This document shows positions 30,626 to 41,892 of a stretch of 64,000 nucleotides of DNA, piece by piece. Positions within the stretch are counted from its first letter, which is position 1. Each line of letters starts with the position of its first letter. The notes under the pieces are model-generated. The model was not told the DNA's origin and searched no databases. It saw only the letters and a list, made by a program, of their open reading frames with translations. The stretch spans positions 17,036 through 81,035 of the forward strand of contig NW_005179363.1 in NCBI RefSeq assembly GCF_000350225.1, in the 5' to 3' direction. The DNA is from Chondrus crispus (taxonomy: Eukaryota; Rhodophyta; Florideophyceae; Gigartinales; Gigartinaceae). The position numbers were made by a program, and so were the translations under genes.

Positions 30626-31501
30626 AAAATACTGCACAGCTTAGAAGTCCAAGCCGGTATCTTGATCGGCGTGGGTGTCGTTGTTGGCTTTCTTTTGGGT
30701 TTCACCGCATCGTTGGGGAGAAAAGCAACGAGAAACTGTCCCGACTCTCCAATTGCACAGAATCTGAGAATTTCCATTTCTTCAACAGACAGATGCGGGG
30801 ACCTAAAGTCTCCTTGTTATGTTTTCGTTTTTAGCACCGGTCGCTCTGGTACCCAACATCTATCTCGCGTCTAGAAACAGAAGCCGAACCCTGCTGTCCC
30901 AGTGTACGTAACGCATGAAGGAGAGCACCTCAGGGCCCGAACCAAACTCGTTGTCCAGGGAGACTACCGAAGATTGGCTGCTTGTGCAGATAAAGCCCAA
31001 TTCAGAGTTAAAGCTGAACAATATATCACGTGAGTGAAGCTTCCGTTTTACACCCAGTTGCTTAAGCGACACAGTGCTAAGCGTCTTGTCTACACGGGGC
31101 ATCTGCCAATGGCATTTGGCCTCGGGCCAGCATTGGTGAGAACGCTTCACCCCGGCACCGTACATGTTCTACGCCTGAGAAGAGAAAGAATCGCGACGGC
31201 TGTTTCACTTATGGCTTTAGGGCCAGAAAAAGAGGATCCTTGGGGAACGACGACAGAACGAGACTCGGATGGACAGCTGATTTACGCTAACGCCGTAAAC
31301 AGACGGTGGTTCCCGAAGCCATCAGATGCCATGGTTCGTCTTCATGTTGAAGCACATGTATGGGCGAAACTAAATCGCTTCCAAAGGTGGCTGTGGTATG
31401 TCGACGACGTTGCTAAGTTGAAAATGTTTTTATTGCGCACGCACGCTCGTAACACCGAAGTTCAACTCATAAGGGCGATGAACTTGAACATTTATTTTTG
31501 A
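30626..31501 (+). pseudogene. Sulfotransferase-like pseudogene inside TE2
   Basis: Similar to PAPS-dependent sulfotransferases, which transfer sulfate to carbohydrates or other acceptors, usually in the Golgi. In one frame (about 290 codons): an N-terminal hydrophobic segment (IGVGVVVGFLLGFTASLG), a spacer, the 5'-phosphosulfate-binding loop VFVFSTGRSGTQHLSR at 30821, then VYVTHEGEHLRART and, further on, HVLRLRRERIATAVSLM, which resembles the 3'-phosphate-binding region. The frame holds TAG at 30872 and TGA at 31031 but no frameshift, and no in-frame ATG is seen at the start, so the copy is dead. GTGAGT at the second stop looks like a splice donor, so an intron reading is an alternative. Family assignment rests on the P-loop and order of motifs only. 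Confidence 0.65.
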
Positions 31502-31644
31502 CAATCACTTAACAGCAAAGAACAGCGAGGGCAGTACGAGACGTCTAATTTATTGCAGGACGTGTTTGTAAGATGACGAGAATTACGAGGACCATAACGT
31601 GCTACGAAGGACCCTCCGCATCCCAGCCAGCAGCCCGGGACGCA

Positions 31645-31745
31645 TGCCGTGTTGGATAAAGAGGAGGGAAAGGAAAATGAGGAGAAGGATGAGCATGCCG
31701 TGTTGGATAAAGAGGAGGAAAAGGAAAATGAGGAGAAGGATGACG
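31645..31745 (+). repeat. Tandem duplication of ~51 bp (GCCGTGTTGGATAAAGAGGAGG unit)
   Basis: The block GCCGTGTTGGATAAAGAGGA with a GGAAAATGAGGAGAAGGATGA tail occurs twice in succession, at about 31646 and 31697. The purine-rich tail encodes a charged Lys/Glu stretch in one frame, but no real gene is evident. The rest of 31502-31927 shows nothing recognisable. Confidence 0.8.
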
Positions 31746-31927
31746 TATGTGTTGGAAAAAGAGAGGAAAAATGCAAACAAGAGGAGGAAGTTGTCAGGAA
31801 ACGGAAATGCAATTTATTTTCGGTGGAACGAAGGGAAGTGTCGACGATGAGACGACACCCTCCGAAGACAACGGTCCGAACATGGGTCGGCAGGGCGCTT
31901 CCATCGGCAATGGGTCAATGGGACAAT

Positions 31928-33880
31928 TCATCCAAGGGTCTTTTTCTTTGGAAGTGAGGCGACAAGTTGCGCCAGTAAGCGCAGGTCAACAAGGGACGCT
32001 CCTCGAAGAGCCCCCTCGTTTATTCCGTGGGCACGGAGTAACGTGCGATAGACGCTGGCGGCGCCATCGTTATTTTTGACGATATCTGGAGAGGACGGGG
32101 AGGTCGAACCTCCCCTGGTCGGTTGGACTGCGTCGGCAATTGGTGGCAAGGGGGCGGCAACTGGAACAGCCGCAGGAGAAGGGGGACGAGCTGGGACGTG
32201 CACAGGGGAAGACGGAGCAGGAGGAGCCAAGGGGGTAAGGGACGAAGGATTTCCCTTCCTTTCTGGGGCTGCGCGCACGGACAGACTGTCAGTCCGGCTA
32301 GATGACGAGGAGACCTCTCTCGTCTCGGACAGAGGTTGACACCTGGCCACTGGAGGTGAATGAGACCGCAGAGGGGATTTGACCTCCTCACACTCAGGGG
32401 CTCTCGTCGCCCTCATCGAAGCATTCACGGGGAGAGTGGGGCCGGCCGGATCGACAGGAAGTGAAGTCGGTAAGCCCGGTAACACAGGGCGAGAACGCAA
32501 AGGTTCTCTGGGGCAGAGGGCGCGCTCGCGGGGATCCGCAAGGAAGACGGGCAATTCACCCGGAACGAGCGTCTGACTCCCATACTGCCGACTCAGACGG
32601 GCCTCGTCGCAAGAACATTGCGATCCCGTCCAGGGGTTAAACCAAGCGTAGTCCCCCGCACCACGATGAGCACGACCAGGAGAGAAGGAGGGGCGTTGCC
32701 GGACGAAGGAACGAGAGAAATTTTGACGCGGTATCGAGTCCCAATCGACCTCCTCTATTTTATCGAGGAGAGAATGCAGTTCGGTGTCTGCATCAGCACC
32801 GCCCAGGGGAATCGAATAATCGAGGCGTCACATGAGGCTGATGAGCTGGGGAGGCAAGTACCACAACCTCCAGCAGTCGTAGGTCTCCCACAGGAGGGTC
32901 ACTGCCACTTTGGTACACCACTCGGTGAGGAAGACTGCCCAAAGGCCGTGTCGAGGATCACGTAAATACCTTCCGTAATACGTGTACACAGGGCCGAGCT
33001 CAGCCCAAAAGCCTTGGCAGACCTCAAATTGGCTCCACCACGACGGAATACGTCGATAACGATTCGCGTAATGGGACCTCGAGATTTCGCGCGCCTCCAA
33101 CATCTGGTAGGCCACAAAATAACCCGTGTCAGACCGAATACGGCGTTCGAAGCGCACTGTGTGCTGGAAGAAGGGGATGGTACCCCGCTTGATAAGTCGG
33201 AAATTAGCCGGAATTATGGCGCTGGTCCACATCGTAGCGTCGCCCGAAACGGTCCGTTGGTTGAACCAAAGGCGGTTAGCTTCACGAGGAGGGTTATCGG
33301 AGGTCCAGGCCAGCATGTTATCGAGGTAAGACCGCTCGCCCTCGGTGTGAAATTGCCACGTGTCACAACCGAATTCCTCAGGGATGAGATCCTGCGTCAA
33401 GGGCAACTCAAGCCTGTCACACACAGCGGTCATGAAGCGAGTCGATAACACCGCACGACCACGAGGCGGAGTGTGACACAGAATGGAGGGAGGAATGGCG
33501 ATGCGAGCCAACCAATCGTAAGATCGAATGGCTTGAAGGGGGATTTGTCCTGGAAGCATACCGGCGCCATCGGCAAACGAGTAAGCAATGTCATCGAAGG
33601 CGCATACACCGATCACTGAGAACCATTTAGCAGAAGCAAAAAGCTCAGGATTAAGGCGCATGGCCTTATCGTGGAGCTCCGACGCTGCAGGGTATCGACG
33701 TGAGGACGGAGTGTTAGGATCGGAATCGAGGTGGACAACAGGACCGGCATGTTGGGAATCAGGGGGTAATCGAGGGATGGAAGGAAGTCTTAGAGGGTCG
33801 TGGGAAGTGGAAGAAAAGCCTACGCCGTGGCGCCTACGTTTGGTACCACCACTCGAGTGGCTCGGGGATGAAGGAAACAT
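31928..33880 (-). pseudogene. TE2 antisense ORF, homologue of the TE1 antisense ORF, one in-frame TGA
   Basis: A minus-strand frame of 650 codons running from the ATG at 33880 to 31928, broken only by TGA at about 32825. The family is unknown to me. The N-terminal 60 residues are Ser/Pro/Arg-rich. The central 250 residues align with TE1: LQAIRSYDW, GCDTWQFHTEGERSY, FERRIRSDTGYFVAYQ, YRRIPSWWSQFEV, then YYGRYLRDPRHGLWAVFLTEW. After the TGA come LLDKIEEVDWDSIP and SPGR, as in TE1, then a Pro-rich low-complexity tail ending with LVDLRLLAQLVASLP. Position (between pol and the 3' LTR) and orientation are the same as in TE1. No known catalytic motif, signal peptide or membrane span is visible. Confidence 0.78.
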
Positions 33881-33991
33881 GGGGCCCGTCTTGCTCTTGC
33901 ACTCTCACCGATTACCGGATGCGGCGGTGTAGGGTTATGAGAAAAACGGCGAGGAGATTATACGATGACGAAGCGGCGTGCAAGAGCGCTC

Positions 33992-34003
33992 GGAAAGGGG
34001 ATA
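33992..34003 (+). promoter_or_regulatory. TE2 polypurine tract
   Basis: GGAAAGGGGATA lies immediately before the TG of the 3' LTR. It is closely matched by GGAGGGGAATA before the inverted LTR at 21187. Confidence 0.75.
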
Positions 34004-35047
34004 TGTAGTGCAATACGCACCTGAAAAGGGGGGTGAAAAGAAAGGAAAATATTTGGATATGAAAAGTAGTCCGGGTTGGGGGACACACGTGTGAATAATT
34101 GCACAGTTTTAATTTTTAAGTATTTTATTTTATTTAGTTAATTAGTTGGCATTAATTTTGCTGACACTAGATTAGATCTAGGATCTAGCGCCGCGAGCCA
34201 CTGTAGGGGCTCCGGCGGGGCGATATATACCTTAGCCCTCTGACCACCAAGTCAGTAAAGGTAACCCGAGTTGCCAGAGTTGAATATCGCCTTGGTCTAA
34301 GTCCGTCTTTCCCAAGACGCTCCCTTTTACCACAGATTACGTTATCCTTTGCGCTCGGGGGTTCCCTTTTCTTTTTCCTTTATTTCCCTATTCATTTCTA
34401 TCTCTACCTCTATTTTTCCCTTAATTGTGTTGGTTCCACTGGAGTTGGTTGCGACCGATCCGGTGTAGGTGTTTTAGCCATCGGGCAACACGTTGTGTAG
34501 CGCTGCTACTGTTTCAAGTTCCGTCGGAAGGCTGTTGCGACGACGCCTCCGTCGAAGGTCTTACTGTATAAGACAGAGTTGGTACCACCTACCGCGATTG
34601 CGATCGCGCTGGTGAGGGTGTTTTTAGCCATCGGGCAACACGTCGGTAGTAGCGTTGCTACACGGTTACGATTCCGTCGGGAAGTGCTGAACAAGCCCCC
34701 GTCGAAGACCTTGAATTATACCCAAGGTGCTGAAGACGCTCGTCGAGCATTGGCCTTACAACCCAGCGAACCGCGGTTACATCCTCGTAGACAAGCCCAA
34801 CCCGCACTCGTCGAGCACTCAAATCTTCACAAGTCTCTACCACCATAATCCTCCCGGGCCGGGCATCTTTCCTTAACCCGCCCGTCGGAGTTGAGCTACC
34901 GTGGGCCGCAAGCCCACACAAGGGGAAAGGGAGTCTCGAACGCTCCGTAGCGCGTGCCATCGGCAGTGGTTGTTGCTGTTGTTGTTTTTCGTCTTTTTGT
35001 TTGACCGTCGGACTGTGTTCGCGGCCTGCCAGGCACATTGCACTACA
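34004..35047 (+). repeat. TE2 3' LTR (1044 bp)
   Basis: It starts TGTAGTGCAATACG and ends ACATTGCACTACA, so the 11 terminal bases are inverted complements. A TATATA box stands near 34224. Two imperfect direct repeats of about 150 bp (starting GTTGGTTCCAC near 34430 and GTTGGTACCAC near 34579) each contain TTTTAGCCATCGGGCAACACG. The full inverted homologue is at 20140-21187. Confidence 0.92.
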
Positions 35048-36309
35048 CGATGCCTTCGTAGTGGCGGTACCGACCGAAGAGGTTCAGCAGCGAGACATGG
35101 TACTTCTCCTCGCCTTCGCAACGGACGTACATCAAGTCACTGCCTTTTGCGGCAGTCGTCAGACAAGGGAGGTGACGCCAACGCAGCTTCCACGCGCTCG
35201 CGCGAGTCTCCTGTGCCACAGCACTGCGTCCGGACGGAGTCTTGATCGCGCGTACCATCTGAATGACCGCGAACCGCGCCGCGTCCAACAAGTTCCGTCG
35301 GACGTACTCGTCGACCGCGATTGGAGGTTTACGACCAGCAGCGCGTCGGCGGGAGCGGCGGCGGCGGTGGTCCATTGAGGACCCAGGCCAAATCGACCGC
35401 ACGGAGTTTACGCCGCTGCGCAGCCAAGCCGAGGTACTGGGGGCGGTGAAGATCCCGCCCCTGCGATGAGGTCGCCCCTCGTCCGGCCGGCGGAAGCGCC
35501 GCGTTACTCGACGGCGCCGCGTACGTCGCCTCAGAATCGGCCCTTCGTGGCGACGTGCCCGCAGCGGGGCAGCGGCGACATGGGAGGCGGCGGGTGCTCC
35601 AAGGGAGGCGCCGGGTCCGTCTCAACCGGTCTTGCGGCCGCGCCCGCGAGGGGCAGCGGCGAGGACTGTGTTGCCTGGATACCGAGCAGCGGCGAACCGA
35701 CCGCTACGGATGGATCAATTGGTGCGTGCGCGGGTCCTGCCCCTACAGTGACCCGCCGCAGCGCTTCGCGACGGCGCCGCCGCGGTTGGAAGGTGGGAAC
35801 GGGTGGCGTCGCCGCCGGAGCCCGGCTCAGGCTCAACGGCTGGCCGTACGCCCGCGCCGCGGAGATGTCATCGTGACCGTCCATCGGTGGTCGAGCGAAG
35901 AGTTTCTGGAGAGGAACGTTGTCGTCGTCGTCGGGGGAGGTCTCGGAGTTCGCAGGGAAGTGTTGGGGGAGAACTGGGGGGTCAGTTTGGTTCGCGTGGG
36001 GGAATCTGAGCACGCGCTCTCCTAATCGGAAGAGGCGGCGGCGTTATATACCGCCAGCTCGTTGACGAGCCAAGAGGCGTGATCGTCCACACGGAGGGTT
36101 TTCTGTCCCCGCATCGCACGCAATTGAGGGAAACGTCCGGAACGGAACCCCGCGGTCGTATGGCAGGTCGCTACGGGGACGTAGCGAAAGCTGAGGAACG
36201 GGGTCCGTAGTATAACAACCGGCGAGCGCGCGCGAAGAATATTAACCGGGCGGCCGTGCACGGAGCACACGTGGGCGGGTGTGCCCACGTGTAGGGAGCG
36301 CGCCCGTGT
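35048..36309. other. GC-rich segment right of TE2, minus-strand open frames of unknown identity
   Basis: The minus-strand frame at 35043-35402 runs into the TE2 LTR, whose terminal TGTAG supplies its stop codon. It was therefore cut by the insertion. Further minus-strand frames (to about 36348) are Pro/Arg-rich and I recognise no domain in them. By position they could be the antisense ORF of TE0, just before a possible TE0 3' LTR, but I could not align them with the antisense ORFs of TE1 or TE2. Confidence 0.4.
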
Positions 36310-36878
36310 ACGGACCGGTCGTGACGTGGCGCGCGTGTACAGGAGCACACGTGTCGTCCGTGCGGTAGTCTACGCGTATTACGTGTGTGCGTTTTCACAC
36401 GTGTCGTCCGTGCGGTAGTCTGTTAGCAACACGCGTGTACAGTAGTGCACACGTGTAGTAGCAGCGTCCGTGCCGTAGTAGTAATGATGGCGCTAGCTTT
36501 TTAATTGTGTACAGTACCCGGCACGCACTGGGCTGCAGGTACTGTACTACTGTACTGGGACAGGTGTCCGAGGCGTCCCTCTGAGGGGTTAAGATCTGGC
36601 ACCCGTCCCCACCAGTAAACTGGGGCAAGATCGCCCTCATCCCTTTCGCGCCTAGTCTACGACCGTTCGGTAGTTTATCCGCGCGCTGGCTTCTAACCCG
36701 TTACCGGTCGCTCCCGTTTACGAACCACGGGGCAACTGCGCGTAACCGGCCAGTGAGCCTCTCCCTTTTCGCGAGCTCGACCGCATCGGATCTATTCGCG
36801 CCGCGCGTCGCGTCGCGTGCTCCCTCTACAAGGCCTCCGCCTCTCACTCAACCCAGGGCGGAGAGGAGTTATCCCACA
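36310..36878 (+). repeat. Probable LTR of the solo-LTR family, possibly the TE0 3' LTR
   Basis: The segment shares with the solo LTRs at 37341 and 44049 the block GGACAGGTGTCC, then GCGTCCC, then GGGGTTAAGA, the region GGCTTCTAACCCGTTACCGG, and the terminus AGTTATCCCACA (36878). The start is not sharp; about 36310 is estimated from the family length (566-592 bp). The upstream side is rich in ACACGTGT repeats. If it is the TE0 3' LTR, the whole first 36.9 kb is one nest. Confidence 0.55.
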
Positions 36879-37340
36879 AGGAGCATCCAATTTTAGTTTT
36901 TAAAAATCTCATCAAGTCTTTCGAGCTCACCACGCTTCTTTCACACATAGTCACGAACACGTGGCTTTCCACGTGTCATAATTAGAGCTTCTTCCACCTC
37001 GGGTGGAAGTACTTTCGCTCTGATTCAGCAACGTGCTACAGTAGCAACCGTGATCTTCGCCCATGCTTGCCCGACAAATTCGACCACGTCTAGCATTTGA
37101 GGGTCATAACCTTCATCCAATACTCGCCTTCCTGCTTTCAGGTGTTGATACGCACGCCGCATTGCAAGCCATCGTCATACTGTACTCTTGATACGATTCA
37201 GAAGCGCGGATCTGTTTTTTATTGCTTCATCGCAGGAATAATTCCCATACCCATGGGATGGTACATAGAGATACGGTTGCACGGCAGCGTCAGAGTATTT
37301 GCTTGCATACGGCTGTCACAGAGAGCGACAGTGTGTGGTC
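36879..37340. other. No feature recognised
   Basis: Unique-looking sequence between two related LTRs. No gene is seen. Confidence 0.5.
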
Positions 37341-37906
37341 TGTAGTACAACCGCGCGAGGGCGACGGCACCACCGCTGCCGCCCAGGCGTACAGTACGTT
37401 GGGCTGTAAGCGCGAGCAGAATCGTAAGGAGTTACATTTACTGCTGACGACCGGTGCGGAGTACAGTAGTACCCCGCTGGTTACGCGTGTAGGATCCTAA
37501 CAGTAGGTAATTAGTAGTTAATGGCACAAATTAGCCAATTTAGTACAGTGGCTGGTCTACAGTAGGTAACAGATACTGTAGCTGGACAAGTGTCCTGGCG
37601 TCCCACTTAGGGGTTAAGACCGGGGGCATCTGCCCTGGGGCAGTCGGCAGAGTCTGCCTCCCTTCCCTTTACGGCTAATTGCTATCCCGTTTCTGTTTCT
37701 CTTTTAGGCTCAGGCTTCTATCACGTGACCGGACGTCCGGTTCTAACACTACAGACCAGCTGCGCATCACTGGCCACGTGAGCCTTTCCTATTTTCTAGT
37801 CCATCCGTACGGTCTGCGTTCGCGCGTGGGTTACACAGCGGCGCGCGCTCCCTTGTCTCTAACCCCCTGGTTTCCGAGTGGTCTGGACGAAGGTAGTTAT
37901 ACCACA
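37341..37906 (+). repeat. Solo LTR (566 bp) with target duplication TGGTC
   Basis: It begins TGTAGTACAACC and ends AGTTATACCACA. The five bases TGGTC stand directly on both sides (37336-37340 and 37907-37911). It is homologous to 44049-44640 over its whole length. No internal retroelement sequence accompanies it, so it is the product of LTR-LTR recombination. Confidence 0.93.
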
Positions 37907-38173
37907 TGGTCCACAGTTGTCCATCAAAATAACTTCACGGTTCAATGTCGTGCAGCACATAAATACCAAAAACTCCTCGTGGTACCACTTCTAAAGCTTA
38001 CTTGAGTGTGACAAAGCATTTTTGGTTAAAATATGTTACATCAGGAGATTTTGTCTTGAAGCAACGCGGACTGGGTGATATTCTGACGACGGAGAGTGGG
38101 ATCTTCAAAGATCCAGTTGCATTTGTGCAAACGTAGGCAGTGATTCTGTCTTTGGCTTTCATTTACTTAGTTC

Positions 38174-38440
38174 CTAAGAGGAACTTACGCTATTTTTCAG
38201 GTAGGACATACTTTCGTTTAGTAAGCAGCTTAAGAAAAAACCCGTCTCGTCCGTTTCGAAAATAAATTCTGGGCAGGAGTGTTGCAATCGAGTACGTAGT
38301 GCTCCAGTATCTGCGCCAACCTCTGAAACTCCAATGCTGCCAACTTCCCCTTGCAAGTGTGTGGAATGCAGAGCATTTCGGCTGACAAAATTCGTGAGCC
38401 AGCTGTTCGATGCACCAAACCCAGAGAGCCGTTTACTCAC
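38174..38440 (-). pseudogene. Pogo/Tigger-like transposase fragment
   Basis: A minus-strand fragment of 88 codons. It contains NSWLTNFVSRNALHSTHLQGE, the end of the CENP-B type DNA-binding region, followed by FETDETGFFLSCLLN, the first catalytic Asp block (compare FNADEFGHFYCMP of the element at 12804). The remaining catalytic region is not found downstream. The sequence is far from the intact pogo element in this window, so it derives from a different family. Neighbouring sequence 37907-38173 shows nothing. Confidence 0.7.
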
Positions 38441-40137
38441 GGTGTTTTCAGGAGCTGTGCCTAGCAGTTTCTCTCATATGTGCAAAGCGCGGGTAGTCAA
38501 TGTCAAGCGCGTGACAGGGAGACGGTCAGTCCGAGAAACCTGAACAAAATCATACAGTCGCGTCTTGATGTCGGGATACTTCACAAAACGAAGTGTCTTG
38601 GGTTACAACCCTAAAGGGGATGTTCATGCACTATTGCCAATGTCTTGAGATTTTGCCATGATATATTTGCCTGTGTGGGCGCAGCATTGGAATGTTCTGT
38701 GACGTGTGGTACTGTAGCGCCAGAGAGGAAAAGGCAAGCAGCACCTGCCTTCTGCTGAAGCGTGACTCTGATTCGAGTTGTAGGCTTCAGGAAGGGAGGT
38801 GGCAGGGTGAATAGGGTTGAAATGTCGCAAGGGCTTATTCGCTATGCCGGTACATGTCTTCTCGATCGATCGGCGTACTACCAAGCCACGGCGAGACTAC
38901 AGTATCCGTCCGGAGAACCACACACGTGTAAGACCCGTGTTCTGGCTCATAGGGGTGCAATACTGGGCATATGCATTGTCCAAATGTGGATGAATGAGGG
39001 CCCTTGTGCTAGGATTTCACGTCGTCATCAAATCTTTTAGATGATCTAAAGGGCCCCATGAATTGTTGGAGAAATCCATAAGACACTGTACAAAAGATAC
39101 TTACTATGTGTCCACCAAAGACGACATTTAGTTCGACGAATGCAGCTTAGAAATCTCGAACAGTATGCAATGAATCAGCCCTATTGCTACAAAGAAGGCG
39201 ACCATAGCACACCCGATTGACGACCGTTCAGACTCATACGAACCACAGAAAATGGCAGAAAAGATCGGACGCCCTAAAACAGGGCGCGCCGAAAGATAAT
39301 ATTTTTCAAAATATGTAATCAAACTTGAACTGCCACGTCAGTCGTGCTCGCGATTGACGTCGGTCGAGCACACGCATATTTGCAGTTGCCCTCCGCTCCT
39401 CGAAAGAACGAACACCAGCCGAGAAGTCCTCTACACTCATCTGAGTCAGCGATGCTCGACGCAAACAATGAGCTTCGGTCGGTCTTTTCACTTCTGCTGA
39501 AGCACTAGACCGCGTTTTGCAGTGCTTATTTCTTTTTGCAGCGCACACTCATTCTTTTTCTCTGCCTTCCATCTCTGCTGCTCCTTTTCTGCGCATAGGT
39601 CTCAGTACAGTATCACGAGTCATCACACAGCCGTTCTGAGTGTCCACATATCTGCCGCCAAGCATCTCTACATTACTGCCTAAACTTTCGTGACGTAGTT
39701 CTAACCTATTGGCTTCGAAAGCGACCTCCAATTCTCGAACGGATAGAATTAGTGCTCCGAAAGCAGCACTTTCTGGTGGTGGATCACTCAGAAGGCGCCT
39801 GTGACTCAGAAGCCATAGACTTCAACGACGAAACCCAGCACTGACGTTGGCCATAGCGAAGGAATGTTCGTATGCCTGGCGCATAACGCAGCATAAATCA
39901 AAAATGTCGAGCATCCTTCCATCTGTGAACTCTAAACAGCGACTCACTGCATCATTCAATTCTCCCTTGAAGGCCGAAGATAAAACTACGTCGAAGGGCC
40001 TCGTCTTTCCAGAGATATGGGCTGGAAGGGCATAAACTATTATTCAGTTTGAAAAAACAGTTCCAGAATTTCAAGCAATATGTGATATCTATGGGGATCA
40101 TATATAAGCATCACCTTACGTCCGTATGCACTCAGGT
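38441..40137. other. No gene recognised
   Basis: Only short frames without domain signatures. A minus-strand frame at 39306-39548 carries SFEERRATAN, resembling SIEQRRAAAN in another short minus-strand frame at 41167-41487. This suggests a shared, decayed repeat on both sides of the transposase remnant at 40138-41130. Confidence 0.4.
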
Positions 40138-41130
40138 CTAATGTGTAGTCGGCAAATTTAAATGCCCAGGAGATAAAGGTCTCCCTATCAACTCCACCCC
40201 TTCACTCCTCGTCGCCAAAACAGAATGGCGAGGCAAAACTGAGAGCGGTGTAATTGGCAGAACAGTGCTATTCTGCAACACATCGCGGTAGAGCACCCTT
40301 CTCCCCTTCATAACGAAAAGTGGAGGACCGCATTCGCTTTCTGCATTGATGACTGGCATCATTGTTATGCAGTTGTCATATGGGAATTTTTAGCCAATAA
40401 AATTTTGAAGTCCTTTCCTTGGCATTAGTCTTCGGCATGCCAGTTTTCTGTTTGAATACTTGCCGGGTGTGACCCCCACTTCTTCCGGATTAAACATTCG
40501 TGGGGCGTCTATGTTGTAGTTTTGTATCAACTTTTCTACTGTAGCATAGTGCGAGGTCAGCAATGCAGCATTCACTACAGAAAAGCGCTTTGCTTCTTGT
40601 CGCAGCGGTTGTCCAAATCTGATTTCGTGTGCGTGTCGCTTGCGAAATGCACGGAGATATCTGGAGCTAAGCTTTTTAAAAAGGACGTATCAATCAACGG
40701 GAGGGTGACAGTCTTCCCAGAACCACAGCAATGGCCTCCCACAAATGAGACTGTCCAAGTCGTATTACCTTGTTGGAATATATCACGATGAGGTCCATAA
40801 TCATCTGCTCCTCTCGCTCGGAGAGAACTGTTGGTCGACAAATGTTTTTGTTCTTGGAGTTGTGAAGTGATAGTGCAACGTAGACTGGGCGATATTAAGT
40901 TGGCTTGCTGCATCACGAACTGACGCTCCTGATTTCACTTCCTCGATGGCGTCGGTCAAGCCTCTCTCGCCCCTCAAAATGGTACGGCGGGTACTCATTT
41001 TTTCACAGAGGAAGTCTTCTTTCTCTCCCGTTGAACGTCTTGGCCGAAATACGCCTGAAGCTAGAGGTAGTATTGCGTGAAATGGTGCAACATGGATGTC
41101 CTCCTTACGCGTGGCGCTGTCTAAAGCCAT
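40138..41130 (-). pseudogene. Pogo/Jerky-like DDE transposase remnant
   Basis: Minus-strand remnant in three frames. From the 5' end: a psq helix-turn-helix (GLTDAIEEVKSGASVRDAASQLNI, read in two parts, with STLHYHF) at 40935-41040, a second DNA-binding block (PTVLSEREEQ) in another frame near 40830, and then the nuclease start IDAPRMFNPEEVGVTPG near 40490, where the usual Asp is lost. It continues as MPVINAESECGPPLFVMKG and LPRHSVLATRSEGV near 40200-40360, typical for the block between the first and second catalytic acids. Frameshifts and loss of the acid show it is dead. The order of motifs makes the family call firm. Confidence 0.78.
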
Positions 41131-41892
41131 GTATTTGTTCTGGTCACGCCAGATGCGAGATGCCTTCTAAATGTTGGCGTTCACATCGCCCCGGGAGAGC
41201 TCTGGAAACTGCCTCATGGCTTTCGAAGCAATGTTCTGGGCTCCTTGTGGTGATACAGCGGCACTCCGCACCATCCACGTGCGGATACCTATGTGCTGCC
41301 AAATAGCCAAAACGTTTTGCACAGATCGGTTGGACGTGTTTGCATCAGCTGCTGCGGAATTCTGCGGTTCTCTGAACCCGATAGGCGCAGTAGTGAACAT
41401 ATATGAAGTCTCGGATTGGATGTTTGCGGATAAGGGGACACTATCGCAGTTTGCAGCCGCCCTTCGCTGCTCTATAGAGCGCAGCATGGATTGGCAAGCT
41501 GCGAAAGGGGTGCATGTTTCTTGGGAATAACGCGGAACTGAATAGAAGGGTAGGGAATGTTAGTGTCGTCTGTACGCAGTAATACTGTCCGTCTAGGACC
41601 TATAAATGTTCGTTGTTGTGTTTAAAAAGCGGCCTTTGTTGCGCTACCACGCACGCGAACGGGAATTGGCGGGAACAGACCGGGGAATCCAAAGTCGTAC
41701 GGTCGTTTCCTGTTTATGACGCATTGTTTCTGTGGCTTTAATTGTTCCATCTGCTACTTTGGGTCCGCAACATATAGAGTCCCCAGTCCATGAGCCATCC
41801 CTCGTACACGGACTGCAATTTGTTTTGAACAGTTAGTATTACGGTATCACAGCCAAAATTTGTAATTTGTACTGGACCCGTTGCCGTACGTT
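41131..41892. other. No gene recognised
   Basis: Short frames only; see the repeat remark for the 39306-39548 copy. Otherwise nothing is seen. Confidence 0.4.

Larger units (their letters stand above)
21362..35047 (+). mobile_element. TE2: decayed chromodomain Ty3/gypsy element of a second family, with extra internal cargo
   Basis: The truncated 5' LTR and the full 3' LTR belong to the same family and frame a gypsy body: PBS-like site, Gag, protease, RT, RNase H, integrase and chromodomain (to 28491). A ~3.4 kb extra segment with a sulfotransferase-like pseudogene follows, then an antisense ORF, a polypurine tract and the LTR. Gag and Pol carry at least five frameshifts or stops. It could be one element that acquired foreign DNA, or a composite of two partial copies; the matching LTR ends favour the former. 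Confidence 0.8.

Noticed and set aside
30355-30777. Minus-strand frame of 140 codons opposite the sulfotransferase-like pseudogene
   Set aside because: It lies antisense to the N-terminus of the pseudogene and shows no motif.
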